This document shows, piece by piece, positions 23,382 through 33,300 of a stretch of 64,000 nucleotides of DNA. Both the position numbers and the translations under genes were made by a program. Below the pieces are notes generated by a model. It searched no databases, had not been told where the DNA came from, and worked only from the letters and a program-made list of their open reading frames with translations. The DNA comes from Trematomus loennbergii (taxonomy: Eukaryota; Chordata; Actinopteri; Perciformes; Nototheniidae): assembly GCA_012861695.1 (NCBI GenBank), contig JAAOOA010000096.1:1-64000 (forward strand), written 5' to 3'. Numbering within the stretch: the stretch's first letter is position 1; every line of letters begins with the position of its first letter.

Positions 23382-25448
23382 ATGGATGCCGGTTTTGTAG
23401 CAAGGGTAGAAAGTGTAGTAGCAAGGGTGAATTTAGTGTATGCAATGTCTCGCAGGAGGCCTAGTGTGCGTCGCTGTTGGGTACATCCAATACTCCGAAA
23501 ACGTCTGCAACGGGGGGAATACCACGTTCTGGTCCAAGAGCTCCGTCTGGATGACCACCTGTTCCAGCAGTACTTTCGGATGAGCAAAAACGTGTTCGAC
23601 GAGTTGCTCGGAAAAGTGGGTCCACTGATCACAAAGGCGGACACCCATATGCGTGTGTCAATCGGACCCGCCGAGCGACTCGCCATCTGCCTACAGTACG
23701 TTTTGTGTATTTGTACTTCTTTCATCTGACTCTGTATAGAAAGAGAGAATGCATGCCATGGATGAATGATGACTGAAGTCTGTGATTTAGTTCAGATGGA
23801 TGACATTAATTAAGATAGCTAGGTAAACACAGTATTGCTCCCCTGTGTACATGGTGTGTGTGGTCTGTGTGTGTCTGTGGTCTGTGTGTGTGGGGGGGGA
23901 TCTGTGTGTGTCTGTGGTCTGTGTGTGTCTGTGGTCTGTGTGTGTATATGTCCTGTGTGTGTCTGTGGTCTGTGTGTGGGGGGATCTGTGTGTGTCTGTG
24001 ATCTGTGTGTGTCTGTGTCGTGTGTGTCTGTGTGTGTGGGGGGATCTGTGTGTGTCTGTGGTCTGTGTGTGGGGGGGATCTGTGTGTGTCTGTGATCTGT
24101 GTGTGTCTGTGTCCTGTGTGTGTCTGTGTGTGTGGGGGGGATCTGTGTGTGTCTGTGATCTGTGTGTGTCTGTGTCCTGTGTGTGTCTGTGTCTGTGTGT
24201 GGGGGGGGATCTGTGTGTGTCGTGATCTGTGTGTCTGTGTCTGTGGGTCTGTGTGGGGGGGATCTGTGTGTGTCTGTGTCCGTGTGTGTCTGTGTGTGTC
24301 TGTGGTCTGTGGTGGGGGGGATCTGTGTGTCTGTGGTCTGTGATCTGTGTGTGTCTGTGTCTGTGTGTGTCTGTGGTCTGTGTGTGGGGGGATCTGTGTG
24401 TGTCGTGTCTGTGATCTGTGTGTGTCTGTGTTGGTGTCTGTGGTCTGTGTGTGTGTGTCTGTGGTCTGTGTGTGGGGGGATCTGTGTGTGTATGTGTGTG
24501 GGGTCTGACATATATTTTTTTAATCATGTGTATTTTTTTTCTCAGGTACCTGGCAACTGGTGATTCATACAGGACCATAGCATTCAGCTATCGGGTCGGG
24601 CATGCAACAGTGGCTGTCATCGTCAAGGAGGTTGCGGGTGCCATCTGGACCGCCCTGGTTGAGGAGACCATGCCAGTACCACAGCCGGAGGACTGGAGAG
24701 CCATCGCTGCTGAGTTTCAGGAGATCTGGAACTTTCCAAATTGCGTTGGTGCCATTGATGGGAAGCACGTGGTGATCCAGGCTCCGGCAAATTCTGGGTC
24801 CCTCTACTTCAACTACAAGTCCACCCACTCCTTGGTACTGCTGGCTGTCGTGGATGCCCGTACCTCTTCAGGGTAGTGGATGTTGGAGGATTTGGAAGGA
24901 GCAGCGACAGTGGGAGCCTGCGGAATTCGGCATTTGGAGAGAGCCTCAGAGATGGCAGTCTGCAGCTACCACCTGACACCGTCATCCCAGGAGCAGAGCA
25001 GCTGGGCCTTCTTCCCCATGTGTTTGTAGGAGATGAGGCTTTTCCGCTGCTGGACAACCTGCTGCGTCCATTCCCTGGACGTCACCTCACCCGTGAAAGG
25101 AGGATGTTCAACTACCGCCTCAGCCGGGCCAGGTTGGTGGTTGAATGTGCGTTTGGCATCCTCTCATCCCAGTGGAGAATGTTCAGGCGTGTCATCACCA
25201 CCAGCCCGGAGGTAACAGAGTTGTGTGTGAAGGCCACCTGTGTGTTGCACAACTTCCTCCGCAGGAAGACGATAGGAAGGCGATCACGCACACCTCTTGC
25301 GAGTCCACGGATGAAGCTACTCCAACCCTGTGTGATGCACCGAGGATGGGCTCCAACAATGCCACACGCAGATCCATCCAACTGCGGGAGACCTTCAGCT
25401 CCTATTTCAATGAGGAGGGTGCAGTGCCATGGCAGCGATGTGGTGTAG
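23382..25448 (+). pseudogene. HARBI1-like DDE transposase (two exons, one frameshift)
   Basis: Exon 1 runs from ATG 23382 (context caaaatgg) to 23695. The donor is gtacgt, and the acceptor tttttttctcag ends at 24545. Joining restores ...[16 protein letters not shown], as expected in the family. Exon 2 carries the DDE triad: D in GAIDGKHV (24757-24759), D in FVGDEAFPL (25032-25034), E in VVECAFGIL (25143-25145). Between the first and second D, at about 24858-24861, one base is missing. The frame stops at 24876 as RTSSG, while the next frame continues YLFRVVDVGG to the stop at 25448. Without that break the protein would be about 405 aa, slightly longer than host HARBI1. A real 1-bp deletion or an assembly error are both possible. 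It acts in the nucleus as the strand-transfer enzyme, usually with its MADF partner. Confidence 0.93.
23697..24545. repeat. TG-rich minisatellite filling the transposase intron
   Basis: About 23855-24515 consists of variable units such as tgtgtgtctgtggtctg and ggggggatctg. The whole lies within the GT-AG intron, so splicing would remove it. It creates spurious CVCVCG and THTHRS frames on both strands. Confidence 0.92.
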
Positions 25449-25845
25449 GGTCACCATTGTCTCCAAACCAAAAGCTCTTTTAAGAGCTACCCATATTTTC
25501 TTTAAAAAGCAAATATTCCAAATGAGCCATTTTAAAATCAAACATTCCTAATAAACATGTTTCTTGAATTGATATTATGATATGACTAACAACCTTTTTC
25601 CTTCAGTCCTGTTTTTAGTGATAAACCACTCATAATTACAACAGGTTTTCACTGAACAATTACAGAAGACCGCACATTATATATCGACATACATGAAGCT
25701 TCTGGTATGTTGCAACTGACAAACCACATGAACAAGTCAAGACACAGTATAGCCATAACATACTTTAAATAACTTTTATTTATGTAATGTTGTGAGTGAA
25801 GTGTGTGATGAGTGTAAAAAGATGTAATGTGGATCAGTATCAGTA

Positions 25846-26409
25846 TCAGTATTTAATTCCTCCTGGTCTGCCTCTAACCACCTTGTGTATGGCAAATCTG
25901 ACTCGCAGCCTCTTGCTCTCGACATCAGTCTCATGGTGGGCAAGAGACTCCTGAAGAAACAGGTCCTCCTCCTCCTCCACCACCAATGGCATGGCCAGAA
26001 TTGGAGCGACGGCAGACAGCAAATTTGTTCGAAGGAGGACATCTCCTTTGCCCTTTTCCTTTTCCGGAACGAACCCTTGCATCCTCCTGTCCTGTCTCCC
26101 CTGCCTCTGCTCTGACTGCTGGCTGACTGGCTGGCTGACTGCCTGGCTGACTGACTGGCTGACTGCCACCTGGCTGGCTTTCCTGGCTCTCTTCTCTTAC
26201 CAGGGTGATGGAGGCAGGGTTTGCCGGGGGACATTGCTGGACGTCTCGCGGTCAATCATGAAGGGTTTAAAAAACTCATGATTGCCGCGAGACGCCAGGG
26301 CTTGTATCCCCTGAAGACCCTGCACCGCTTCTTTTAGCCTCCTTCTCCTGTTGCTTCTCCTTCCTATATCTGTCCCTCAGTGTCTTCCATTTTTTTTTGC
26401 ACACTTCCT
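25846..26409 (-). pseudogene. Harbinger second protein: MADF/Myb-like, probably broken
   Basis: The minus strand opens after an acceptor tttcattttattag at 26410 with EEVCKKKWKTLRDRYRKEK, the core of a MADF (Myb/SANT-like) DNA-binding domain. It continues KRSGAGSSGDTSPGVSRQ. One base out of frame follows NHEFFKPFMIDRETSSNVP, ending near a good donor (cctg/gtaaga). Further on comes a coding C-terminus with an acidic stretch (VVEEEEDLFLQESL) and a basic tail (RLRVRFAIHKVVRG), as in BESS-like ends. The 5' start upstream of 26410 was not located. In Harbinger elements this protein binds element ends and assists transposase import. Exon structure here is approximate. Confidence 0.7.
26242..26294. 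repeat. 19-nt inverted repeat inside the MADF gene
   Basis: Left arm cgtctcgcggtcaatcatga and right arm tcatgattgccgcgagacg pair with one bulged base; the loop is agggtttaaaaaac. The reading frame of the MADF gene shifts by one base across this hairpin. Confidence 0.75.
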
Positions 26410-26535
26410 CTAATAAAATGAAATGAAAGAATACAGTTAATTTCTTTAATTTACAACAATTATTCCTCCATTAATGAAAACCAAATCCCTTTTATCACTG
26501 TCAATTGCATAAAAGGTTTTACATGTCACACTTTA

Positions 26536-26925
26536 TCAGAATCAAAATCAGAAACAGGTTTATTGCCAGGTAGGTTCGCACATACTAGGAATTTGACTTG
26601 ATGTCATGGTGCATATATAAAAAACAAGAAATCTAATATAAAACACAATGTTTTACACCGTAATAAAATACAGTTAAGTTGCAATAAGATAACAATTAAA
26701 TAAAGCAGTAATTTACATGGAAATAGAATGCTATGAATGCATTTTTGCATATAAACTAAGAAATGTGAAATCAGAATATGTGCAGAAAGGAGTATGACAT
26801 TGTGTGCATTAATGTGATGTTAATGGAGGGCTATGATGAACATTTATGAGATTAATGTCTGGTGCTATTTTATGCTACATTCCATGCTGGCTAAATATAC
26901 TGTCTATGCTTGCTAGCGATGTTAA
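26536..26925 (-). mobile_element. LINE 3'-end fragment inside the Harbinger element
   Basis: The words cagaaacaggtttattgcca and ggtaggttcgcacatactag are typical of fish LINE 3' regions, here reversed. The 8024-8591 derivative lacks this part, so it does not tell whether the insertion predates that deletion. Confidence 0.5.
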
Positions 26926-27407
26926 AACGAAGTAAACTGGATCTAAAATCCCCAAACAGGCGAAAACCTACCAGTTTCACCCACTGTCTCTGCCACCTCC
27001 CTCCATGCCTGGTTCCTCCGGTTTGTATCCCGGTATGTAAATAGGGACTGGTCATAAAGAACCGGGTGATTTGCTACCGCAACAACTAACTTTTCCTCCA
27101 TTTTGTCCATTTTGTTAGGAATATAGAAATGACCTGCGGTATGTCTCTCCCAGCTTACACGCGTTTGATTGGCTAGAGCTTGAACTGTCAGATTTGCGTA
27201 CACGGATTTGATTGGCTGACGCTTCCACCTCAGCCTCAAAAGTTGAACATTGCTCAACTTTGAATCCTGAAAATCCTGAAAATCTCCGCTCGCCTGCCCA
27301 CAATGCAGTTTCGGCGAAAAGTGAGGGAGTGACGTCACCCCATTCAAAGTGAATGGGCAGAAGCGTTTCAAGATTTTTTAACGCTGCTGTGTGGACGGTC
27401 CGTTAGG

Positions 27408-27803
27408 ATCACAAAAGTAGTGAAATATTTGAATTACACTGTATATAAATGTGTAATTCATGTCTAACCAACTATTCATTATAAATGTCAAGACAGTGTC
27501 AAGGTCTTTGTCTGTCTTCCAAAATAGTGCGTCTGGCTGCTGTGTATAGGTGGGGGTGATGGTGCATGGGCTGCTGTGTAGGTGGGGGTACAAGTGCTAT
27601 ACAAGACCTCCTTGCTGGCTGGGTTGATGGTCATGGCTGTGGTGGAGCCTACATACATCTGATAACAAAGTCTCATCTGTACAGGACGGTAAAATAATCA
27701 CAGGCACACATATAAATAAATATATGTCAGTCTCATCTGTACAGAACAGTATGATAAAATAATCGATGGCAAAACACATCTATAGCCACTCTATATGTCT
27801 CCG
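27408..27803. other. Unassigned, with a short duplicated block
   Basis: Contains two copies of gtctcatctgtacag followed by a/g-variant taaaataatc (about 27670 and 27730). No supported frame. Confidence 0.4.
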
Positions 27804-28022
27804 TTGTATCCGAAAATAGTGCCTCATGACCCCGCAAGAGTCCCCTGTCGACTCCCCTGACATTCCTCCATGGGCAAAATAATCAAACTCAACTTTTGTG
27901 AGAACCAGGCAAAAGGGGTAAAAATGAGAAAATTGTATCCGAAAATAGTGCCTCATGACCCCGCAAGAGTCCCCCGTCGACTCCCCTGACATTCCTCCAT
28001 GGGCAAAATAATCAAACTCAAC
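27804..28022 (-). repeat. 90-bp direct duplication, 39-bp spacer
   Basis: 27804-27893 and 27933-28022 are identical except for one base (ctgtcg / ccgtcg). On the minus strand both lie in one open frame and each encodes 30 residues (VEFDYFAHGGMSGESTGDSC and so on). It may be part of the piggyBac-like relic whose end is at 28793. Confidence 0.85.
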
Positions 28023-28260
28023 GACGAATAAATGATTATTTGAATCATCTACACATGTAATCTCACTTTTACACACCAAAATAACGTTTACACATAAAAC
28101 ACGTTAACACAGAGTAAACGTTGCTAATGGAGAGTCTATTTTGTCCCAAGAAAAAGTTCATGACTATCGATAAAAAAAAAATATCAATAAACCTATTGTT
28201 CATTTTCGCGGTATTCCCCACACATTGCAAGTACATTATTACTGTAATATTTACACTTAC

Positions 28261-28793
28261 CCATGTCCAAATGGATCCTTGTTGTTGTCTTTGTATTCTT
28301 CTTCTTCCGAAGAGTCGAAGACTTCATGTTCTGAGGCTCTATCTTCACTGCTGCTAGCGAAAAAAATCTCTAGCGAAGTCCGCAACTGTAAAAAAATGTT
28401 TAGCCATTTTCTCTGTCTCTCTCTCTTCCTCACAGACGTAAACTGATGGGAGACACATGGTTTATGTTTTTTTTCTTGGTGGGTAGGTCCTTAGTGATTT
28501 CTCGATGTCCATTGGACATTTCAGACCATCATGGCTGCCGGCCGAGATTTCCTTGACGGGCACGAATCCAACAATCCCACATAGTGTAACGCCGAGTCTA
28601 GCTGCTTTGAGCGGCCATATTGGCTGCTGTGCCCTTGTTACAGTCTCACAGGAGGTACCGCTGGAATGCTACACTTCCAGCGATTCCGCGGATATCTGAA
28701 TCATATTTCTACTTCTTATAATTGAAAATATATGATTAATTACGTAAATGATGCGCACCTGGACGCGCCGGCGCTTCCACCGACTCCAGAGGG
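28261..28793 (-). pseudogene. piggyBac-like element end with an acidic exon
   Basis: TTAA at 28794-28797 adjoins a minus-strand end CCCTCTGGAGTCGGTGGAAG, resembling the ends at 19520 and 59200. Further in, a strong acceptor (catttttttacag, 28389) precedes a frame SLEIFFASSSEDRASEHEVF and DSSEEEEYKDNNKDPFGHG, closed by the donor gtaagt at 28260. Acidic N-termini like this are usual in piggyBac/PGBD proteins, so it may be a first coding exon. The catalytic domain was not found downstream. Confidence 0.4.
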
Positions 28794-28797
28794 TTAA

Positions 28798-29404
28798 ATA
28801 CCAAAAAAACGCATGGGTCACAATTAAATACTTTTCTTAAAAGGACTGGCCAATTTAGCAGTTCTGGTACCACACTTAGTTTCAGGCTGAACCTCACAGC
28901 GTGTTCCTACGTTCAGTTTCTAAACATACGGGCCGGAGACCTGTGTTGTGTTCACAACTTCTAAGTTTAACTATTTATTATAAGAGAGCAAAATATATAT
29001 TACTTGGCCAAGGACTCCGTCAGGTCATAGAAATCACAGGCAGCAAAGCTGTAATATGTAACCACTATTTCCGTAAAAAAGCCTCGAACCTTGTGCGTCA
29101 ATACATTTGATTACACAGGGCGTTGCTCGTACATTTATGATTGGTTGAGACTAGTTGGGGAGGGCCGTGGTTTAGACTTTGGCTTCCCTGGTTGGTGCAC
29201 AGACTTAGACAAAAGTCTCTTGGCAACACAATCTTCCAATCAGCATTCGGCCGGCCTGTGAAGGTTCCTCCCTACTCTGTCGCTATCCTAGTAATTTGTT
29301 TTTGCTAAAGTTTCTACAGAAAAAGTGGAATCCTGGTTATACTGATTCCCAGCTAAGCGTGGGAGCGAAGCTCACCCACACGGCCAAGGCCAGAGCCTCA
29401 GTAA
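28798..29404. other. Unassigned; 28950-29060 repeated inverted at 61262-61385
   Basis: The block gttcacaacttctaag ... cttggccaaggactccgtc appears inverted at 61262-61385, so it is part of a dispersed repeat. No supported frame. Confidence 0.5.
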
Positions 29405-29569
29405 CGGCCCGTCCACACAGCGAACAGTTGAACATTGCTCAACTTTTGCAGCGAGCCACGCCAGCAAAGCTCCGCTTCGCTTCCCACAATGCAGTTCGGC
29501 GAAAAGTGACGTCACCCCATTCAAAGTGAATGGTGAAGCTTTCAACGCACGCCGCTGTGTGGACGGGCC
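29405..29569. mobile_element. 165-bp Harbinger-type MITE
   Basis: Ends GGCCCGTCCACACAGCG and cgctgtgtggacgggcc are inverted. The interior shares gttgaacattgctcaacttt and gtgacgtcaccccattcaaa with the elements at 8024 and 23209. It is a short derivative of a related Harbinger family. Confidence 0.85.
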
Positions 29570-29657
29570 ATGACATCTGTGGTGTGAGCCACCTCAGAAC
29601 ATGACACCTTTTTTTTGTTTGCCTTTGCTGCTCTTCTTCAACTGACTACTCACTTTC

Positions 29658-30440
29658 CAACCCACTCTCTTCAGTCTGCGTACAAATGACACGACTTTAC
29701 ACATTGGAAATGCGTGCAATAGATACGCAGAAGTCCGATTTTGCGTGCATATGATACGCTAACCATTCCCATTGAGTTCTGAGACCGAGTTTTGCGTGCA
29801 TATGATACGCTAACTATTCCCATTGAGTTCTGAGGCCGAGTTTTGCGTGCATATGATACGCTAACTATTCCCATTGAGTTCTGAGGCCGAGTTTTGCGTG
29901 CATATGATACGCCACGTTTTTCCGGTCGGGTCTTGGTAGACCGGAAGCTGTGTGGTTAATAAAAACATGTTCTTACTCAATACCAAGCCACGATTATTGT
30001 TTTTATTTAAAATCGTATAATGTCTGACTTTTTTTGCCATCCGTTAGGAAAAGAAATGGGGCTCAGTGCCTCAGAATACTGAAATCTGTATTTCTTTTAA
30101 TCTTTTTTTCCTTCTAATTTGTTATTCTTTTCTAAATAACACACTGTTATTTACTCAACAATAACACACAATTATCCTTGTTTTTATTTATTGGTTTGAT
30201 TCTATAATCTTGGGCTTTTTAGCCGTTCCTCAGGAACTGAATTTTTAAATAAAGTCACCGGAAACAGACGTAGGCCTATAAGGGACATTTCGAGCATCAT
30301 TGCGATGTACACACCCATGATACACACCCACTGAACTGATTACCCAAGATCCTCAGCTAGAAGCTTGGTGATAGGATGTGTTTAGCCGCAATGCACGTTG
30401 GTATATGGTGTTAATGCGATATGAAATCCGAAAAACATTA
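29658..30440. repeat. Left arm of a large inverted repeat pair, with 51-bp tandem units
   Basis: Inverted homologue of 38698-39435. It includes four occurrences of gcgtgcatatgatacgc spaced by 51 bp. The 51-bp unit is in frame on the minus strand (MGIVSVSYARKTRPQNS period), but that frame is short and probably fortuitous. Element class unknown. Confidence 0.8.
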
Positions 30441-31476
30441 AAAAAAAGAAAATAATACTGTATTCCGAGTGTGCTTGCTTTTCTCTTTGAAGAGAAAGTC
30501 ATCACATAACGGCATTGTAATACACGGTTCGGCTGCATTAAATATTACACATCTGCCGTAGTTCTTTATTTATAGAGCCCTGATTAGAAGACTTCTGGAC
30601 AAACTGGAAGAACTGCCACCGCAACTGAATACGTGACGTGGATCATAAATATATCAGCAATTAAACAACATCTTCAATTTCTCTTCACACAATACGTCTC
30701 CTTGCAGTATCAATAGTAATTCGGCTGACTTTTATATTTGATCCAATTGGTAGATAGGCTGTATTTACACCATAACGGTGCACAGCTTATAGAAAAGGAC
30801 TTGTAGTTTTTAAAGATATTACTGATTTTCTTTGAATATAAGAATGTAAATACTGAGTTGAGAGAATAGTCAGGGGTTTTGGGTGATGGGAGAGACATCT
30901 ATGGAATCAGAATTTCAATAGCTTACCATTAAATGACGGATATACCTTTCTGTCTGTGATTTTTTACAAATCAGATATTAATGTGGAGAAGTAAAACATG
31001 TGAAATAGTATAGCAATATCCTGTAAAATTATGTGAAAACATGAATAAAACTACACATCTTCAGATGTTATACATACATAAGTGTCCTACACTAATAATA
31101 CAAAGTTATTATTAGTATGCTGTGTGTACCTTGTGTGCACTGCCTAGTGGTTAAAGCACGTTATTGAATTATTTTTGTTGAATAATGTTATATTTGATGA
31201 AAAAAATATTAAGAGTACATACATTCATAGGGGGAAAGTAGAAGGTCAATGATAGAAATATAGTATATAAAAAATCAAGAAGATACTGTAAGTGATCTCT
31301 ACAATAAAACAGTTTAGTGCCGGATGTACAAAGATATTAATAGGAGGATGTGCAAAACAGACAAACTAATTAACCTTTATTTAAACATTAAAGAATACTT
31401 TAGGTTAAGGTCTTCTTTCAAATAAGAAAAAAGCTTTGGGGGTATCTACAGATAAATATTAAGCCTGACAAAGTAC
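30441..31476. other. No gene recognised
   Basis: AT-rich, no supported frame. It ends at the TTAA of PB-A copy 2. Confidence 0.4.
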
Positions 31477-31628
31477 TTAACCTCTTACGCACCGCCCCCC
31501 CGGTACCGGGGCGGATAAACGCGTCATTTGCAGGAAACAACGTCTAAGGAATGTTAATATTTAATAAACTATAAATGTTTTATATCCATGTAACGGGAAG
31601 AAACTCAGCTAACTGATCTTTTTTATTT

Positions 31629-32021
31629 TCAAAAATAAAACACAATGCTAACACTCAGCCTCTGAATTAGCCTCGAGCGAAAAAATGCTAACCTATCACT
31701 GCACCGAAACTCACTCATAACTCCCTTATTACTTATCTTAGATGCACATCCACCATATCGATTATGATCGTAAGGAGACACAGAATCGATGGGTGCCCAC
31801 CTCAACACTCCATGATAAAAATCCGCGACTCTATAAACGAAGACGTACATCAAAATATGTGGCGCTAGGTAGCTACAAACGCTAACATGGCTTACCTTGG
31901 TCTTTGTCTGGTCAAAACTGGTCTTCAATGGCATTAAAAGGCTAAAAAACGATGCTGCAGTTAATCCATAGGTTAATCCAATGTGTCGGTGTCCTCTTTG
32001 AAATGATTTCTGATAATCCAT
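31629..32021 (-). CDS. 130-codon open frame in PB-A, function unknown
   Basis: ATG at 32021 (complement) starts MDYQKSFQRGHRHIGLTYGL, continues through a hydrophobic stretch (TAASFFSLLMPL) and stays open to a stop at 31629. PB-A copies 3 and 4 carry the same ATG and opening but are shifted or stopped. All three share a gtaagcc/gtgagcc motif after about 125 nt that looks like a splice donor. No domain is recognised. It could be a captured host exon, an accessory protein, or chance openness in a decaying element. Confidence 0.3.
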   Translation of the reverse strand: MDYQKSFQRGHRHIGLTYGLTAASFFSLLMPLKTSFDQTKTKVSHVSVCSYLAPHILMYVFVYRVADFYHGVLRWAPIDSVSPYDHNRYGGCASKISNKGVMSEFRCSDRLAFFRSRLIQRLSVSIVFYF

Positions 32022-32072
32022 AAGCAATGAAACGATAGTTACGTATGTAACTACGGTTCTATGAATACTGGA

Positions 32073-32171
32073 TGACCGCCAGAGGCGGTGCTTTAGCACT
32101 GGATATCTTCTGTCTCGCGCATGCGTAGGTCGAATATTTATATCAACAAAGTCACGTGTGACCTCGTATGA
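32073..32171. repeat. DIRS inverted terminal repeat, left
   Basis: 99 bp identical to the complement of 37310-37408. Starts tgaccgccagaggcggtg, itself a small palindrome. Confidence 0.95.
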
Positions 32172-32189
32172 GGAAGTCTGAATACTCAC

Positions 32190-33300
32190 CTATAAGGATG
32201 GCCTAGACGGACTCTGCAGGAGGACCACACCCAGCGGGTGAGGGGCGGCAACATTCACCCTGTAGTATCTGGCGAATGTGCTCGGAGATGCCCATGTGGC
32301 CGCAGCACATATGTCCTCCAGGGGCACACCTCTCCAGGTCGCCCATGATGTGGAGACACTCCTGGTAGAGTGGCACTTTACTCTAGGTGGCAAGGGACGG
32401 TCATTCGCCTTGTATGCCTGGGCAATGACGTCCACGATCCAGTGGGACAAGCGCTGTTTTGAGAGCGCACAGCCCCTCTAGGACCACCGTAACACAAAAG
32501 AGCTGCTCAGACTGACGCATGCCTCGGTAGTCTGGACATAAGCTCTAAGGGCCCGCACCGGGCATAGGAGTCTTGACCTCTCTTCCCCCTCTCCTGATGG
32601 GGGGTCAAACCGTGCCAGCTGGATAGGCCGATTAAAATGAGAGCGTGCCAGCACCTTAGGGAGGAACGCTGTGTTCGGCCAAAGGTGACACCTGAGCCAT
32701 CTGAGTTCCACCTCAGACACGAGCTGTTCACGACAAGGCCTGAAGCTCGCTTACACGTTTGCTGAGGTGATGGCAAGAGGGAAAGCAGTCTTAGCTGAGA
32801 GCCACTTCAGTTCTGCCTGTAACAAAGGTTCAACAGGAGGCAAGCATAGGGCATCCAGCACCAAGGGCAGGTCCCATGTAGGGGCCCTTGGGATATTCGG
32901 GGGGCGAAGCCTCAGAGCTCCCCTTTAAAAAGAGGGATACCAGCCTATGGCTCCCCACTGTGCTGTTGTCAGCCCTTGCGTGTTGAGCTGATATAGCAGC
33001 CACATACACCCTGACGGTAGCGGGACACCGGCCGTCGTCCAGGAGGGACTGAAGGAACTCAAGGGTCGTAGGTACCGAGCAATATGCTGGGTCCTCATTT
33101 CGCCCTTGGCACCAGTCAAAAAACAGTTTCCACCTGTTTTCGTACTGCCTACGAGTAGAGAATAGTCTTCCTGACAGACTCTATGCAGTCGCTCAGCAGT
33201 GGGTCGGGCCCAGTGGCCAGACCCACAGCTGGAGGTGGCAGGGGTCGGGGTGCCACATCCGACCCTCCAACTGAGACAAGAGGTCCTTCCTGTTGGGGAG
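32190..33300 (-). pseudogene. DIRS tyrosine recombinase, frameshifted
   Basis: From about 33240 the minus strand encodes the core-binding part (DCIESVRKTILYS, then RRQYENRWKLFFDWC and VRVYVAAISAQHA). The catalytic part is LCPVRALRAYVQ, then HSTRSVSTSWATWRGVPLED with ICAAATWASPSTFARYYRV. The H-x-x-R pair and the nucleophilic Tyr (FARYY) are present. The first catalytic Arg region reads SAN-stop because one base is missing before cgtgtaagcgagcttcag. At least three frame changes occur, so no active enzyme is made. The protein would integrate circular cDNA by site-specific recombination. Confidence 0.85.

Larger units (their letters stand above)
23209..27402 (+). mobile_element. Full-length PIF/Harbinger DNA transposon, 4.19 kb
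   Basis: Flanked by TTA at 23206-23208 and 27403-27405 (3-bp TWA-type target duplication). Ends are CAGACCGTCCACACAGCAGC and its complement, the complement beginning CGGACCGTCC and differing at one base; similarity continues through gttaaaaaaatcttg. The element carries the expected two convergent genes: a plus-strand HARBI1-like transposase (23382-25448, one intron) and a minus-strand MADF/Myb-like protein (25846-26409). A LINE tail has inserted near 26540-26925. Related non-autonomous copies are at 8024-8591, 29405-29569 and 43571-43850. Confidence 0.95.

Noticed and set aside
23787..24578. 263-codon minus-strand frame rich in THTHRSP
   Set aside because: It is the complement of the TG minisatellite inside the Harbinger transposase intron.
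24876..25483. Separate short gene starting at 24876
   Set aside because: It is the second half of the Harbinger transposase after the 1-bp frame break, carrying the second D and the E of its DDE triad.
29671..29874. MGIVSVSYARKTRPQNS repeat peptide
   Set aside because: Comes from a 51-bp tandem unit in a dispersed element; the copy at 39162-39422 has a different unit number and no conserved start.
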